From Verrucomicrobiota bacterium (GTDB lineage Bacteria; Verrucomicrobiota; Verrucomicrobiia; Verrucomicrobiales; DEV007), in contig JAHDID010000020.1 in NCBI GenBank assembly GCA_020630975.1, positions 1 to 64,000 on the forward strand: a stretch of DNA of 64,000 nt, in the 5' to 3' direction. The position numbers and the translations under genes were made by a program. Below the pieces are notes generated by a model that did not search any database, was not told the DNA's origin, and saw only the letters and a list, made by a program, of their open reading frames with translations. Below, one piece after another: positions 34,501-40,878 of the stretch (its first letter is position 1; each line of letters begins with the position of its first letter).

Positions 34501-37458
34501 AGCGCCTAGACTATCGGTCACCGATACTTGCACATGATAAATATTATCCCCATCGATATCGAGAGGACTTTCGAAATCAACATCGATCAAGAAACTCAGC
34601 TCTCCAGTAGACGCATTGATCTGAAAAGCCGAGTTATCCACCCCGCCACCATTTTCACTCGACAACGAGTAGGATAAGCCTCCGGTGCCTACCAAACCAC
34701 CCTCATAATCATGCTGATCGACAGCATCAAGATCCTTCACATTCACCGACCAACCGAGATTATCCCATTGTTCCGAATAGTGCACAACGTCGTGCGCCCC
34801 ATCCAATGTCGGAGCTTGATTTTGACCTGCTAATACCGAGAAATAGCCAACCTGCGAATCCACACCATCGGTGACAGAAACTACAACACTGAAATAACCT
34901 TCGTACCCCGCCGCTGGAGTGACTGTTAAACTATTTAACGCGGAATTCACATCCGCCAGGTCGCCGCGCACGTTTATTGTTCCGTCCGAGCCATCAACAT
35001 CAAAAATCGTCAACCCGGTGGTATTCGACAGAGACAGCTCTGCGCCCATAGTGGTGGCCAATTCAATCTCGACAATACTAGAGTCCACATCGGATACCTG
35101 TAATGAGCCGCTGGGAATAGCTAACGCAGCATCGATGGGAGTTTCCATCGTAGCGGGAAGGGTCAACATCGGTGAGTCATTCACGTTTACGACGCCTATA
35201 TTTAAAACTCCAGTAGCCTCCTCACTGCTAGAATCACCAGAATCAGGAAGGCTGTAATGGATGGCATTAGAAGGATCCTGACCCGAGTTACCCAAATCAT
35301 TTACCGTTATACTTAAACTATCCCAACCAAAAAAATCCAGAGTCCCCGTGTAGGAAAGCCCATCGAGAGCAGCATTGATCGCTGCAAGAGTTCCCTGAAA
35401 GGACAACACAGAGCTACCATCACTGGTGCCATCAAGAAATGACAGCCCCCCAACTCCCCCAAGATTCAAAGCCCCATTAGCCACCGAGAGAGTCACACGG
35501 AGTTCGGCCCCTGGGGACTCAGCTTCATCCACATCAGAAACAACTATTGCGTTCCCTCCACTTGCACTAAAGACCAAGGTATCCTCCTCATACACGTATT
35601 GGGTCGCAGGGAGATCAATCACCGGAGCATCGTTGGTCGGCAGTAAGCTGATACCAATCGTACTTGAAGTCTGATTCAATCCATCATCTACCACGATAGT
35701 GATATCAGGCTGCCCCCCTAGAGTTAAATTGTTGTCATCCGTGTTAGGGAACTCAAAAAACAACCCAGCCTGTAAAGTCGCATCGACTTCTTGTGGGCTT
35801 CCTGTCAAAATTAGAGTTTCCGAGTTCTGACCCGATATAGCTCCTGAGGTCAAGCCTCCTACTACCGATTCACTCACACTTAACTCTCCCCCAATGAGGA
35901 TCGATAGCGTGACGGTAATCGAAGAAGAATCAGAGTCACCCACCCGTATACCGGCTATATTTCCATTGGGATAAACCCCAGCTACATTTAACTCGTCGAG
36001 TTCGAAATCGCCTCCCAATGGAACTGACAACGTCGGAACACCGGATAGTGATCCTGGACTAGCGTACACTGAACCATTCCCTAGCGACGCATGAGTGACC
36101 GCAGCACCAGAAGCATCTGGGGTGCGGACTAGCGATGTGCCTGAGACCGCAGTGCCAAAGTTAAAAGTGCTACCTACTTTGGTCGAACCAGTTAACAATC
36201 CGTTCCCGTTTAAATTTCCACCTCCTACTTTAGCCTCAATATAGGCGTTGGTAGAAGGGTCTAATACCCTGATCGTATCGGCTCTATCGGTCCCGCCAAA
36301 ATAGGAAAAAACTTGTAGGGATGGTGTCTGGGTAGCATCAAAACCAGCGTCAAAAATGACACTCCCTACAGGTACAGTTGGCAAACCACCTCCATCGGCG
36401 TTAACTACGACAGTGAGTGCGCCCCCCGCAGCAACCAGCGTACCTGAAGGCACAGTAAACCAATTTCCGTGTTCGGGATCCCAAAATTCTAAACCTCCCA
36501 CGTTAATCGTGTTGGAAGACGTGTTGACCAACTCGATAAACTGGTCTCCCGCATCTCCATACACGCCATCGCCATCTACATCGATACTGGTGGCCACATT
36601 GCCGGACCATCCATGATTAAGAATCTCATTAAACTGCAGACTCGCCAACGCATCCGCTGAGGCATTCTGCACTCCCTCAAGGCTCAGCGCCTGAGCCCCT
36701 GCAGCCTCACCTTCAGCTGCCACACGTCGCTCGCCCTGCTCGAACCAGCCGTACATCACGCTGGTGTCATCGGCTGCTGCATAGAGATCCTCTAGCCCGA
36801 GCACGTGGCCCTGCTCGTGCATGAGTACACTGAGCAGGTCGTAGCCATACTGAGTGGGCTCTTCAGCCCGCATAGCTGTGGAGCTCTGCACGATACCGAA
36901 TTCTTCATCCAAAAATGGCGTCCCATCGACGTACCACCCCTGACCGGCCGCATCGAGATCGATTGTGATTTTAGAGCCATCAGCCTGCCCGAGGAGATTG
37001 CCCGATAGATCGACTATCTCATACTCCACCTGCTGCAGAGCTTCTAGCTGAGCCGCACTGAGCCCCGAGTCTGCCCAGCGCTGAGCTGCGGCATCCACCA
37101 ATGTCTGTAACTCCTGCTGTGACAGGGTGTCGAAGTTCGCCAGCGACACCCACTCCACCGGCTCTGTTACTTCACCCGAGGCAGGTCCCACATTCGCCAC
37201 CTCATCCCCGTAAGTGATGTCTGGACTCGCCACTCCGGAGAATGCCTCGATCGAGTCAAAGCCGCCTCCATCGGCCTCGATGTAGACCTCCGATACCTGA
37301 TCGGCATCACCCACCTCTAAAGGGGCCGCTGAGTACAACACTCTAGACTCTAGCTGCTCAGCCAGAAAGTGCCTCTCGGCTGTGAGAGGCGAGTCCTCGG
37401 TAGAAAGCTTGTCAGAAGACTGCAAGGTGTCTATGAGAGATGCTTTTTTAGCGCTCAT
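25540..37458 (-). CDS. giant surface protein: LEPR-XLL-like motif, metalloprotease motif, lamin-tail, cadherin-like, Calx-beta, VCBS and Ig-like modules
   Basis: A 3972-residue modular protein, probably surface-bound or secreted. The LEPR-XLL-like motif LAEQLESRVLYSAAP is at 32-46. A zinc-protease motif HEQGHVLGLED lies at 214-224 with a candidate Met-turn (SVMYG, Met235). Next come a lamin-tail-like domain (about 270-430), cadherin-like modules (about 430-995) and one classic Calx-beta domain (about 995-1110). A beta domain and a second lamin-tail-like domain (about 1275-1425) follow, then 19 Calx-beta-like modules of about 101 residues (about 1439-3370). VCBS-like repeats (about 3370-3630), two Ig-like modules (about 3633-3815) and a unique C-terminus end the chain. 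There is no classic signal peptide; the N-terminal motif is thought to mark exported proteins in this phylum. Repeated DDxxxDG motifs suggest calcium-stabilised rods. The gene is monocistronic. Confidence 0.93.
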   Translation of the reverse strand: MSAKKASLIDTLQSSDKLSTEDSPLTAERHFLAEQLESRVLYSAAPLEVGDADQVSEVYIEADGGGFDSIEAFSGVASPDITYGDEVANVGPASGEVTEPVEWVSLANFDTLSQQELQTLVDAAAQRWADSGLSAAQLEALQQVEYEIVDLSGNLLGQADGSKITIDLDAAGQGWYVDGTPFLDEEFGIVQSSTAMRAEEPTQYGYDLLSVLMHEQGHVLGLEDLYAAADDTSVMYGWFEQGERRVAAEGEAAGAQALSLEGVQNASADALASLQFNEILNHGWSGNVATSIDVDGDGVYGDAGDQFIELVNTSSNTINVGGLEFWDPEHGNWFTVPSGTLVAAGGALTVVVNADGGGLPTVPVGSVIFDAGFDATQTPSLQVFSYFGGTDRADTIRVLDPSTNAYIEAKVGGGNLNGNGLLTGSTKVGSTFNFGTAVSGTSLVRTPDASGAAVTHASLGNGSVYASPGSLSGVPTLSVPLGGDFELDELNVAGVYPNGNIAGIRVGDSDSSSITVTLSILIGGELSVSESVVGGLTSGAISGQNSETLILTGSPQEVDATLQAGLFFEFPNTDDNNLTLGGQPDITIVVDDGLNQTSSTIGISLLPTNDAPVIDLPATQYVYEEDTLVFSASGGNAIVVSDVDEAESPGAELRVTLSVANGALNLGGVGGLSFLDGTSDGSSVLSFQGTLAAINAALDGLSYTGTLDFFGWDSLSITVNDLGNSGQDPSNAIHYSLPDSGDSSSEEATGVLNIGVVNVNDSPMLTLPATMETPIDAALAIPSGSLQVSDVDSSIVEIELATTMGAELSLSNTTGLTIFDVDGSDGTINVRGDLADVNSALNSLTVTPAAGYEGYFSVVVSVTDGVDSQVGYFSVLAGQNQAPTLDGAHDVVHYSEQWDNLGWSVNVKDLDAVDQHDYEGGLVGTGGLSYSLSSENGGGVDNSAFQINASTGELSFLIDVDFESPLDIDGDNIYHVQVSVTDSLGAATFQDIEVRVIDQLSTAFVSSAESLAEGDAGSTTFTFEVDRVMDVESAASVSYSVIGVGADGAVSSDFAGGVLASGVVSWAAGDASTQIITIDVEGDGLVEGDESFKVVLSNISNAAGGYVVGEDFELDADSQSLSDAAVSALTSANVSVELHSVGGVAGSQAMVVSADTSLGSPDSRATFLLLVDTTLNQSVDLQVSTTPESTNESFYVELLDIDGNVIAVGPVVQTSDLSVGSFENYSIDLVQAGGVPVYGISYVFDSIDGGTGYVVVDEVRMIVEDRIATIINDDTLPEIVITEIMFDPSAVDDTDGEYFELYNNGTSPIDINGWVLSDGTGSSHVIENGGPLIVAAGEYLVLGRNADSSANGGVVLDYVYSGAVFGVAADRIVLTDTHGNEVDIVVDDGGVTFPVMSGAAIELTDANADNNVGSNWVLANSQYGDGDLGTPGGSNDGGALTLSVTAGDVSIAENGGSTSTFTVTRSSSYNDNPLTVALSSADLGEATVPTTVVIPAGATSATFVVTAVDDSLADGQQTVSISADATGYTGGSDTIDILDDDDPALSLSTGGAATEGGANGTITISRNTEDNSAALTVTLASSDPGQASVPATIDIPAGESSVTFDVTAVDDAFAEALGSSVITASASGFESDTATVSVIDNDAPTLTVTAGAAITENGGGSTFTVSRNDADLSSPLTVTLSSSDSGEAVLPLTTVTIPIGSASVTFSVDPVDDAVVDGLQQSTITATAGGYVAGSAIATVNDDDVATLTVTAGADMSENGGSSTFTVSRNTEDNSSALTVTITSDDVGEADFSPVTVDIPAGQSSVDFVISAVDDGLADGAKAVTITGSASGFVSGSDVVSVTDDEIATLTVTAGADASENGGTSTFTVSRNTEDLSSDLVVNLTSADTGEAIPQVTSVTILAGQSTATFLVEGVDDSLYDGTKSVEIAATASGFVSGSDVFGVLDDEVQTLTLTAGTSPAAEGAVSTFTVSRNDEDLSSALTVSLTSDDISEAGVPATIEIPANQASVTFAVTAATDSVVDGDHVATISASATGYTGDSEALTISDVDVETLTLVAGDASIIETGATTSTFTVSRNTVDTSTDLVVTIASSDTSEATAPVTVTIPAGQSSQTFTVTAANDNDFDGTQEVTFTATSGAYVAGSDTIDVIDDDAPLLTVTAGAGSISETGGTSTFTVTRNTSTATALVVNLTSGDTSEATVLGTVEIPIGQESVDFTVSAVDDLLADGDQTVTVTASLAGYTSGSDTVVVQDNETPTLTLTAGPDFSENGGSSQFTVSRNTEDNSSPLTVTITSDDIGEAIFAPVTVEIPAGQSSASFTIDGVDDSLADGTQVVSFTASAVGFVDGTDSVQVTDDEVPTLSVTAGADASENGGSSTFTVTRNTEDNSSDLVVNLSSADIGEALPQNATVTILAGQSSATFVVNTVDDNVFDGSQTVQISAAATGFVGGFDSFAVLDDDVQTLTVTAGSAATEGGASTFTVSRNDEDLSTALTVSLSSDDLSEAGVPATVEIPANQTSVTFVVTAATDDFVDGDQVATISAAATGYVGASDTLTVADVDVATLTVAAGSSSVTEAGTTSTFTVTRNTDTTNALVIDIASSDSGEASAPLQVTIPAGQASHTFTVTGQDDSNVDGTQNVTISASAATFVSGSDTIDVLDDDSPLLTVTAGAGPISEAGGASTFTVTRNTDVTQALVVDLLSDDTSEATVLGSVEIPAGQASHTFSVTAVDDSLSDGDKTVSISASATGFTGGSDTLVVQDDESPALTLTAGAAMSENGGTSTFTISRNTEDTSSPLLVSLAGDDASEASVPASVTIPAGQSSVTFDVTAVNDALADGSQSVTITATAGGFANDTAAVSVTDDEVAAISLALVNVTTAEGAVTEQLQISRNTEDLSTALVVNLASDDTSEVTVPVSGTFTIPVGVATTTFTVDIVDDGLADGTQLATVTATAAGYDSGTVTLSIIDDETPTLTVTAGSAIDESGGSSTFTVSRNTEDISSDLTVLLSSGDTSEASVPTSVTILAGQSSATFAVSAVDDAVLDGTQSVVISASATGYTGGSDSVDVTDDESPRVTVAAGGPISENGGSATFTVTRNTDTTGPLTVNLLGDDASEAAIPATVTILAGNVSQTFTVTAVDDALADGDKTVNITASAAGHDSGSAVFTVTDDEVAALDISGGASSIAENAGAATSFTISRNTEDISAPLTVTLTSSDTGEATVLGSVTILAGQSSASFDVTPSDDALADGDQSITISAMAAGYVGDDEYIDITDDEVPTLTVTAGASSTPENGAPVTFTVSRNTEDLSSALTVNLSSDDTGEATVPATVDIPAGQSSVTFSVSPQDDGVIDVTQTVTITAANGSFTSGSDTVDITPRNEAPVANADTATATEAGGIANGTAAINPSGNVVTAPGGTSDVTDTDYESDTLTVTQVSHGGGAAVAVSGAGSSIMGAYGTLTIDSTGSYSYVLDDIASEILDAGDSVNEIFTYTISDGISSSSATLTVAVQGADDAPVATDITATARETGSFTAGVDPTGTAAFSDGDADDTPSVVNVSYSGGGSPIGANAGGAVSAPTVVDGQYGTLTIDVDGSYTYQVDQIATESLDIGDTVVDQFTYTIESPGGLTDVATLSIDVHGAYDDTAAPAPTISGPSGQQPLQPLTVTVDFGEAVSSFTAGDLVVTNASVASIVDNGGGNFSVTLVPTAEGVVTIDLPANQTTDLAGNLNLVANSYSVLVDSAPSVIISGPTGVVTTESFDIDISFSEPVTGFTISDLVIANGAVTGVIDNGDNTYTVTVSSIEDGQVNITVPNNAVVDATGNASTVGNYSVDVDARAPGFVGIRGVFREIVDQRLFVGIYSPDGEQGDDSRKAIVAVGRWSQVPQVRLSFYDDAGEKMYSYAETNTYDLLKAEDGSFMSMIVVPWQSGLLDSTRRITLEGIPETAWPDNIDVLEEPRYDADFASFATAGVTGQIVGSIIDPVG
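27345..33143 (-). repeat. nineteen tandem ~305-bp coding repeats with a duplicated five-module block
   Basis: Nineteen Calx-beta-like coding modules lie head to tail. Modules 4-8 (30694-32220, 1527 bp) and 9-13 (29176-30693, 1518 bp) match one to one. For example, modules 5 and 10 both begin TLTVTAGADASENGG or TLSVTAGADASENGG and share VTILAGQS. Modules 6 and 11 share SRNDEDLS, EAGVPAT and EIPANQ. This shows a block duplication on top of the single-module repeat. Confidence 0.88.
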
Positions 37459-37640
37459 TCAGGGAGAATTTGTTGGGTGTGTGGAATATGCAAAAATATT
37501 TGCTCCCTGATCCAAGCTGCTATCGGTGCCCTCGTCAAGACGATTAACAAGACAAAACAAATGGGCGTAAATACGCCAATCCCAAGGATTTATCAGAACC
37601 TCATCGTCAGTATCCCCCATTCCGGTTTAGGCACAAAAAA

Positions 37641-37667
37641 GAGGCGCCCTTAAAATCAGGACGCCTC
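37641..37667 (-). terminator. rho-independent terminator of htrA
   Basis: GAGGCG (37641-37646) pairs with CGCCTC (37662-37667), with further pairing CCT/AGG inside. On the minus strand TTTTTT follows the stem. A plus-strand T-run (37674-37679) also exists, so it may act in both directions. It lies 30 bp after the htrA stop codon. Confidence 0.88.
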
Positions 37668-37697
37668 ATTACATTTTTTATACCGAATAGATATTTC

Positions 37698-39284
37698 TTA
37701 TTCACTCATATCCACCACTTTGATGGCGCTTTTGCCGTTAGCTCGGACTTGGATCAAAATATACTGACCATCAAACTGGCGAAGCACCTCTTGAGCCTCC
37801 TCGACGCTGCGTACTCGCTCTTGATCGACCAGAGTGATGATCTGCCCCTCGCGGATGCCAGCTTTCTCTGCAGCTGAGCCCTCAGCCACGCTGCTCACTA
37901 CCACGCCTTGGAGAGTCGCGTTTGCGCCTAAAGCCTCGCGCATAGCCGTGTCTAGCTCCTGGATCTCGACGCCATCGATGAAGCTATCGCCATCGCTGAC
38001 CGCCTCAGGTGCTTCATACTCGTCCTCACTGTCTCCTCGGCGATAGCCTGGCACCCCCCGACGCTGCGCGCGAGGGTCGCGTCGGCGTTCTTCGATCTGC
38101 GCCATTAGCTCATCCTTATCACCTAGCACGACGGAGATTTCGCGCGCTTTTCGATCGCGCACCACGGAGAAGCGGACTTCATCACCCGGATTCTTACTAC
38201 CGATCTCGAGGCGAAGCTGTGCCGCATCAAAGACAGACTTCCCATTTATCGCTGTAACCAAGTCATTCTCCTTGAGCCCCGCGACATCTGCCGGCGTGTC
38301 TTCATTGACCGTGCGCACCCACGCGCCCTTCAGATTGTTGCGACCGAGTTCCGCTGCTTTCTCATCAGTCAAATCACCGAGCATCACGCCTAGGAATCCA
38401 CGACGCACAGTGCCACCGCCATCGAGCAGCTTCTGCACCACCGAGAGCGCCATATTCGATGGGATCGCAAACGCGATGCCGACATTGCCTCGGGAGAAGT
38501 CCGCAGTCTTGATAGCCGTATTCAGCCCCACCAAGCGCCCCTGAGCATCGATCAGAGCACCACCAGAGTTGCCCACGTTAATAGAAGCGTCTGTCTGGAT
38601 GAAATTTTCGTAGCCGCCAGAGGTGATATCTAGCGAGCGACGACCTAGCGCACTGACGATACCTTGAGTCACTGTCTGCTCCAGCCCCAGAGGATTGCCG
38701 ACCGCAAGCACCACGTCGCCGACCTTCACATTGCTACTGTCACCGATCTTGATCGGAGTCAGGCCCTGCGCATCGATCTTGATCATCGCCACATCCGTGT
38801 CGGGATCTGCGCCGATCAGCTCTGCGGTGTATTCTTTGCGACTATCTTTCAGACGCACGGTGATCCTGTCAGCTCCGCTCACCACATGGTTATTGGTCAG
38901 GATATAGCCGTCTGCGGAGATGATCACACCAGAGCCGAGTCCACTCTGTGGTGGTCTACCACCACGTCCGCCACCTCCATTAGGGCCACCAGGCATTCCC
39001 AGCAGGCGGCGGAGCATCTCTTCTCTAGGATCGAGAGGCTGGCTCTGCACCGGATCGGGATCGTCCTTGGCGAAGACAGTGACGACTGCAGGTGTCGCAT
39101 CCTCTAGGATCGGCGCGTAGCTGGCCACTATGCCGTTCACTGTCTCGACTGGCGAGCGGTCGTAGGTCAGTTTTTTATCGAGGTCCTCAAAGGATATTTC
39201 CTGAGCGTAGCCGAACAGACTCGTCGCAGCGAGAGCCACAGTCGCTAGGGTCCAGGTGGCTGGTTGGTATTTTAGGGATCGCAT
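37698..39284 (-). CDS. periplasmic serine protease of the DegP/HtrA (Do) family
   Basis: A 528-residue HtrA protease for envelope protein quality control. A signal-peptide-like segment (about 8-27, ending GYAQ) is followed by a Gly-rich loop (98-115, corresponding to the LA loop region) and the trypsin-like domain. The catalytic triad is His133 (NNHVVSGAD), Asp164 (DPDTDVAMIKID) and Ser240 (INVGNSGGALID). Two PDZ domains follow (about 285-390, GFLGVMLGDLTDEKAAELG; and about 430-528, LQGVVVSSVAEGSAAEKAGI). Between them is a Tyr/Glu/Arg-rich linker. The length fits DegP/DegQ with a longer linker. ATG at 39284; the gene diverges from the MoeB-rhodanese gene across a 311-bp region. Confidence 0.96.
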   Translation of the reverse strand: MRSLKYQPATWTLATVALAATSLFGYAQEISFEDLDKKLTYDRSPVETVNGIVASYAPILEDATPAVVTVFAKDDPDPVQSQPLDPREEMLRRLLGMPGGPNGGGGRGGRPPQSGLGSGVIISADGYILTNNHVVSGADRITVRLKDSRKEYTAELIGADPDTDVAMIKIDAQGLTPIKIGDSSNVKVGDVVLAVGNPLGLEQTVTQGIVSALGRRSLDITSGGYENFIQTDASINVGNSGGALIDAQGRLVGLNTAIKTADFSRGNVGIAFAIPSNMALSVVQKLLDGGGTVRRGFLGVMLGDLTDEKAAELGRNNLKGAWVRTVNEDTPADVAGLKENDLVTAINGKSVFDAAQLRLEIGSKNPGDEVRFSVVRDRKAREISVVLGDKDELMAQIEERRRDPRAQRRGVPGYRRGDSEDEYEAPEAVSDGDSFIDGVEIQELDTAMREALGANATLQGVVVSSVAEGSAAEKAGIREGQIITLVDQERVRSVEEAQEVLRQFDGQYILIQVRANGKSAIKVVDMSE

Positions 39285-39595
39285 GGTTGTTGTTGCTTTT
39301 GGTTTGGTTGTTTTGAAAAAATAGGGTGAGACGCCACGGCATCCGGTTTTTGTCTTTCTGCCAAGTAGAGCGCTCTTCAGTCGCTGCTCTGTCTAAATTT
39401 TTTCATTTTGGGCAGAAATTTCTTTCCGAAGCCCCCAGACACCAGAACGACCGCGTCTGTTTACACGCGATCGTTCTGGTAAGTCTGGGCGAATGTATAA
39501 GGTAAATTTAAAAACCAGCGTATACTCGCAGATGTAGGCGGCAGCCTCTACTCATAGTAGTAATACGCCTCCCACTCATTGAGTTGATATTGATC
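39285..39595. other. intergenic region with a long imperfect inverted repeat
   Basis: This 311-bp divergent spacer holds an imperfect inverted repeat at 39434-39490. CCCAGAC (39434-39440) pairs with GTCTGGG (39483-39489), CCAGAACGA (39442-39450) with TCGTTCTGG (39471-39479), and CGCGT (39452-39456) with ACGCG (39465-39469), around an 8-nt loop. No T-run follows, so it is not an ordinary terminator. No gene is visible in the spacer. Confidence 0.75.
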
Positions 39596-40786
39596 ATGGA
39601 AAGCATTCTCAAAGATACCGCCTGGGCTGGCATAGAACTGGAATCCGCGGAACTCTCCCGATATGCCAGGCACATCACGATCCCCGACGTCGGCCTGGAT
39701 GGGCAGAGAAAGCTGAAAGCAGCCAGCGTCCTGTGTATTGGCGCGGGCGGCCTCGGCTCGCCAATCGCACTTTACCTTGCTGCTGCCGGGATTGGACACA
39801 TAGGGATCGTCGATGATGATGAAGTCGAGTTTTCGAATCTTCAGAGGCAAATCATTCATGGTCAGTCAGATATTGGTCGGTCTAAGATCGATTCCGCTAC
39901 TGATTCACTCAGAGAGGTCAATCCTGGTGTTACAGTTAAGACGTTTCGGAAACGATTCCTTGCTGAGAATGCAGCAGAAATCGCGGCTCCTTACGACCTA
40001 ATAATTGACGGAACTGATAATTTTCCGACCCGCTACCTCAGCAACGACCTCGCCGTCTTGTCCCAAAAACCGAATATTTACGGCTCGATCTTCCGTTTTG
40101 AGGGCCAAGTATCAGTCTTTGCGCCCCACTTAGGCGGCCCCTGCTACCGCTGCCTCTTCCCCACACCACCCGAGCCCGGGCAGGTCCCCAGCTGCGCGGA
40201 AGGGGGAGTCCTAGGCGTTCTACCAGGCATAGTCGGCTCCCTGCAGGCCAATGAGGCGATCAAACTCTTGCTCGGCATCGGCGATCCCTTGGTTGGTAGG
40301 CTGGTTCACTTCGACGCGCTCAAGTTTCGCTTCCGCGAGATCAAGCTCAGGCGCGATCCTGAGTGCGCAGTGTGTGGCGAAAATCCAACAATCACCAAGC
40401 TGCAACCGATCGACTTTCAGTGCGATTTGCCCACGATTGAACAGGCCCCTACCGAGACTGAACTAAAAGAGATCAGCGTACAAGATCTCTCAGCCCGCAT
40501 GGAGAAAGTGGCTGAAGCTCCCTTTGTGCTGCTAGATGTCCGCGAACCGGCCGAAGCGGATATCTGCAGACTACCTGGCTCCACTTTGATCCCCCTCGGC
40601 ACCCTACCAGAGAGCCTCGACCAGCTCGACCGAGAAGCAGAGATCATCATCCACTGCAAAGCAGGAGGGCGCAGTCTCCAAGCTCTTCAGATCCTCACAG
40701 AAGCTGGATTTTCAAAGGCTAGCCACGTAGCTGGCGGCATCAACGCTTGGTCACGCGAGATCGACTCATCAGTCGCGCTATATTAA
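39596..40786 (+). CDS. moeB: MoeB/ThiF-type adenylyltransferase fused to a rhodanese domain
   Basis: A 396-residue E1-like enzyme from the ATG at 39596; an upstream TTG is rejected. The first part (about 18-265) adenylates the C-terminus of a ubiquitin-like sulfur carrier such as MoaD or ThiS. The nucleotide loop is GAGGLGS (49-55), with DDDEVEFSNLQRQ at 73-85. Zinc cysteine pairs are CYRC (183-186) and CAVC (257-260), and the candidate thioester cysteine is Cys200. The C-terminal rhodanese domain (about 293-396) has its persulfide cysteine Cys354 in IIHCKAGGRS. This two-domain form supports sulfur transfer to the carrier for molybdopterin, thiamine or tRNA thiolation. No carrier gene adjoins it, so the pathway is open. 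Confidence 0.93.
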   Translation: MESILKDTAWAGIELESAELSRYARHITIPDVGLDGQRKLKAASVLCIGAGGLGSPIALYLAAAGIGHIGIVDDDEVEFSNLQRQIIHGQSDIGRSKIDSATDSLREVNPGVTVKTFRKRFLAENAAEIAAPYDLIIDGTDNFPTRYLSNDLAVLSQKPNIYGSIFRFEGQVSVFAPHLGGPCYRCLFPTPPEPGQVPSCAEGGVLGVLPGIVGSLQANEAIKLLLGIGDPLVGRLVHFDALKFRFREIKLRRDPECAVCGENPTITKLQPIDFQCDLPTIEQAPTETELKEISVQDLSARMEKVAEAPFVLLDVREPAEADICRLPGSTLIPLGTLPESLDQLDREAEIIIHCKAGGRSLQALQILTEAGFSKASHVAGGINAWSREIDSSVALY

Positions 40787-40838
40787 CTCCCAGTGAAAAA
40801 TCGACACTTGGGTCATTTTACTGTTTTTTATTGTTTTT

Positions 40839-40858
40839 ATAATAATTATGATTATTAT
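40839..40858. promoter_or_regulatory. AT-only inverted repeat upstream of the repeat protein gene
   Basis: ATAATAAT (40839-40846) and ATTATTAT (40851-40858) form an inverted repeat around TATG, 21 bp before the start codon at 40879. The AT-rich stretch 40813-40860 probably contains the promoter, and the palindrome could be an operator. Exact -10 and -35 boxes cannot be fixed. Confidence 0.35.
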
Positions 40859-40878
40859 TACTGTGATATCATCAACTC

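Noticed and set aside
25837-37008. Many plus-strand open frames opposite the giant gene
   Set aside because: They follow the module period of the real gene, are Thr/Val/Ser-rich shadows of it, and have no start signals of their own.
37471-37640. RNA gene or riboswitch upstream of the giant gene
   Set aside because: No tRNA-like or known riboswitch fold was seen, only the terminator at 37641-37667.
39311-39330. Possible fifth copy of the 21-bp repeat (AAAATAGGGTGAGA)
   Set aside because: Only ATAGGGT is shared, the TCA start is missing, and there is no second unit 21 bp away.
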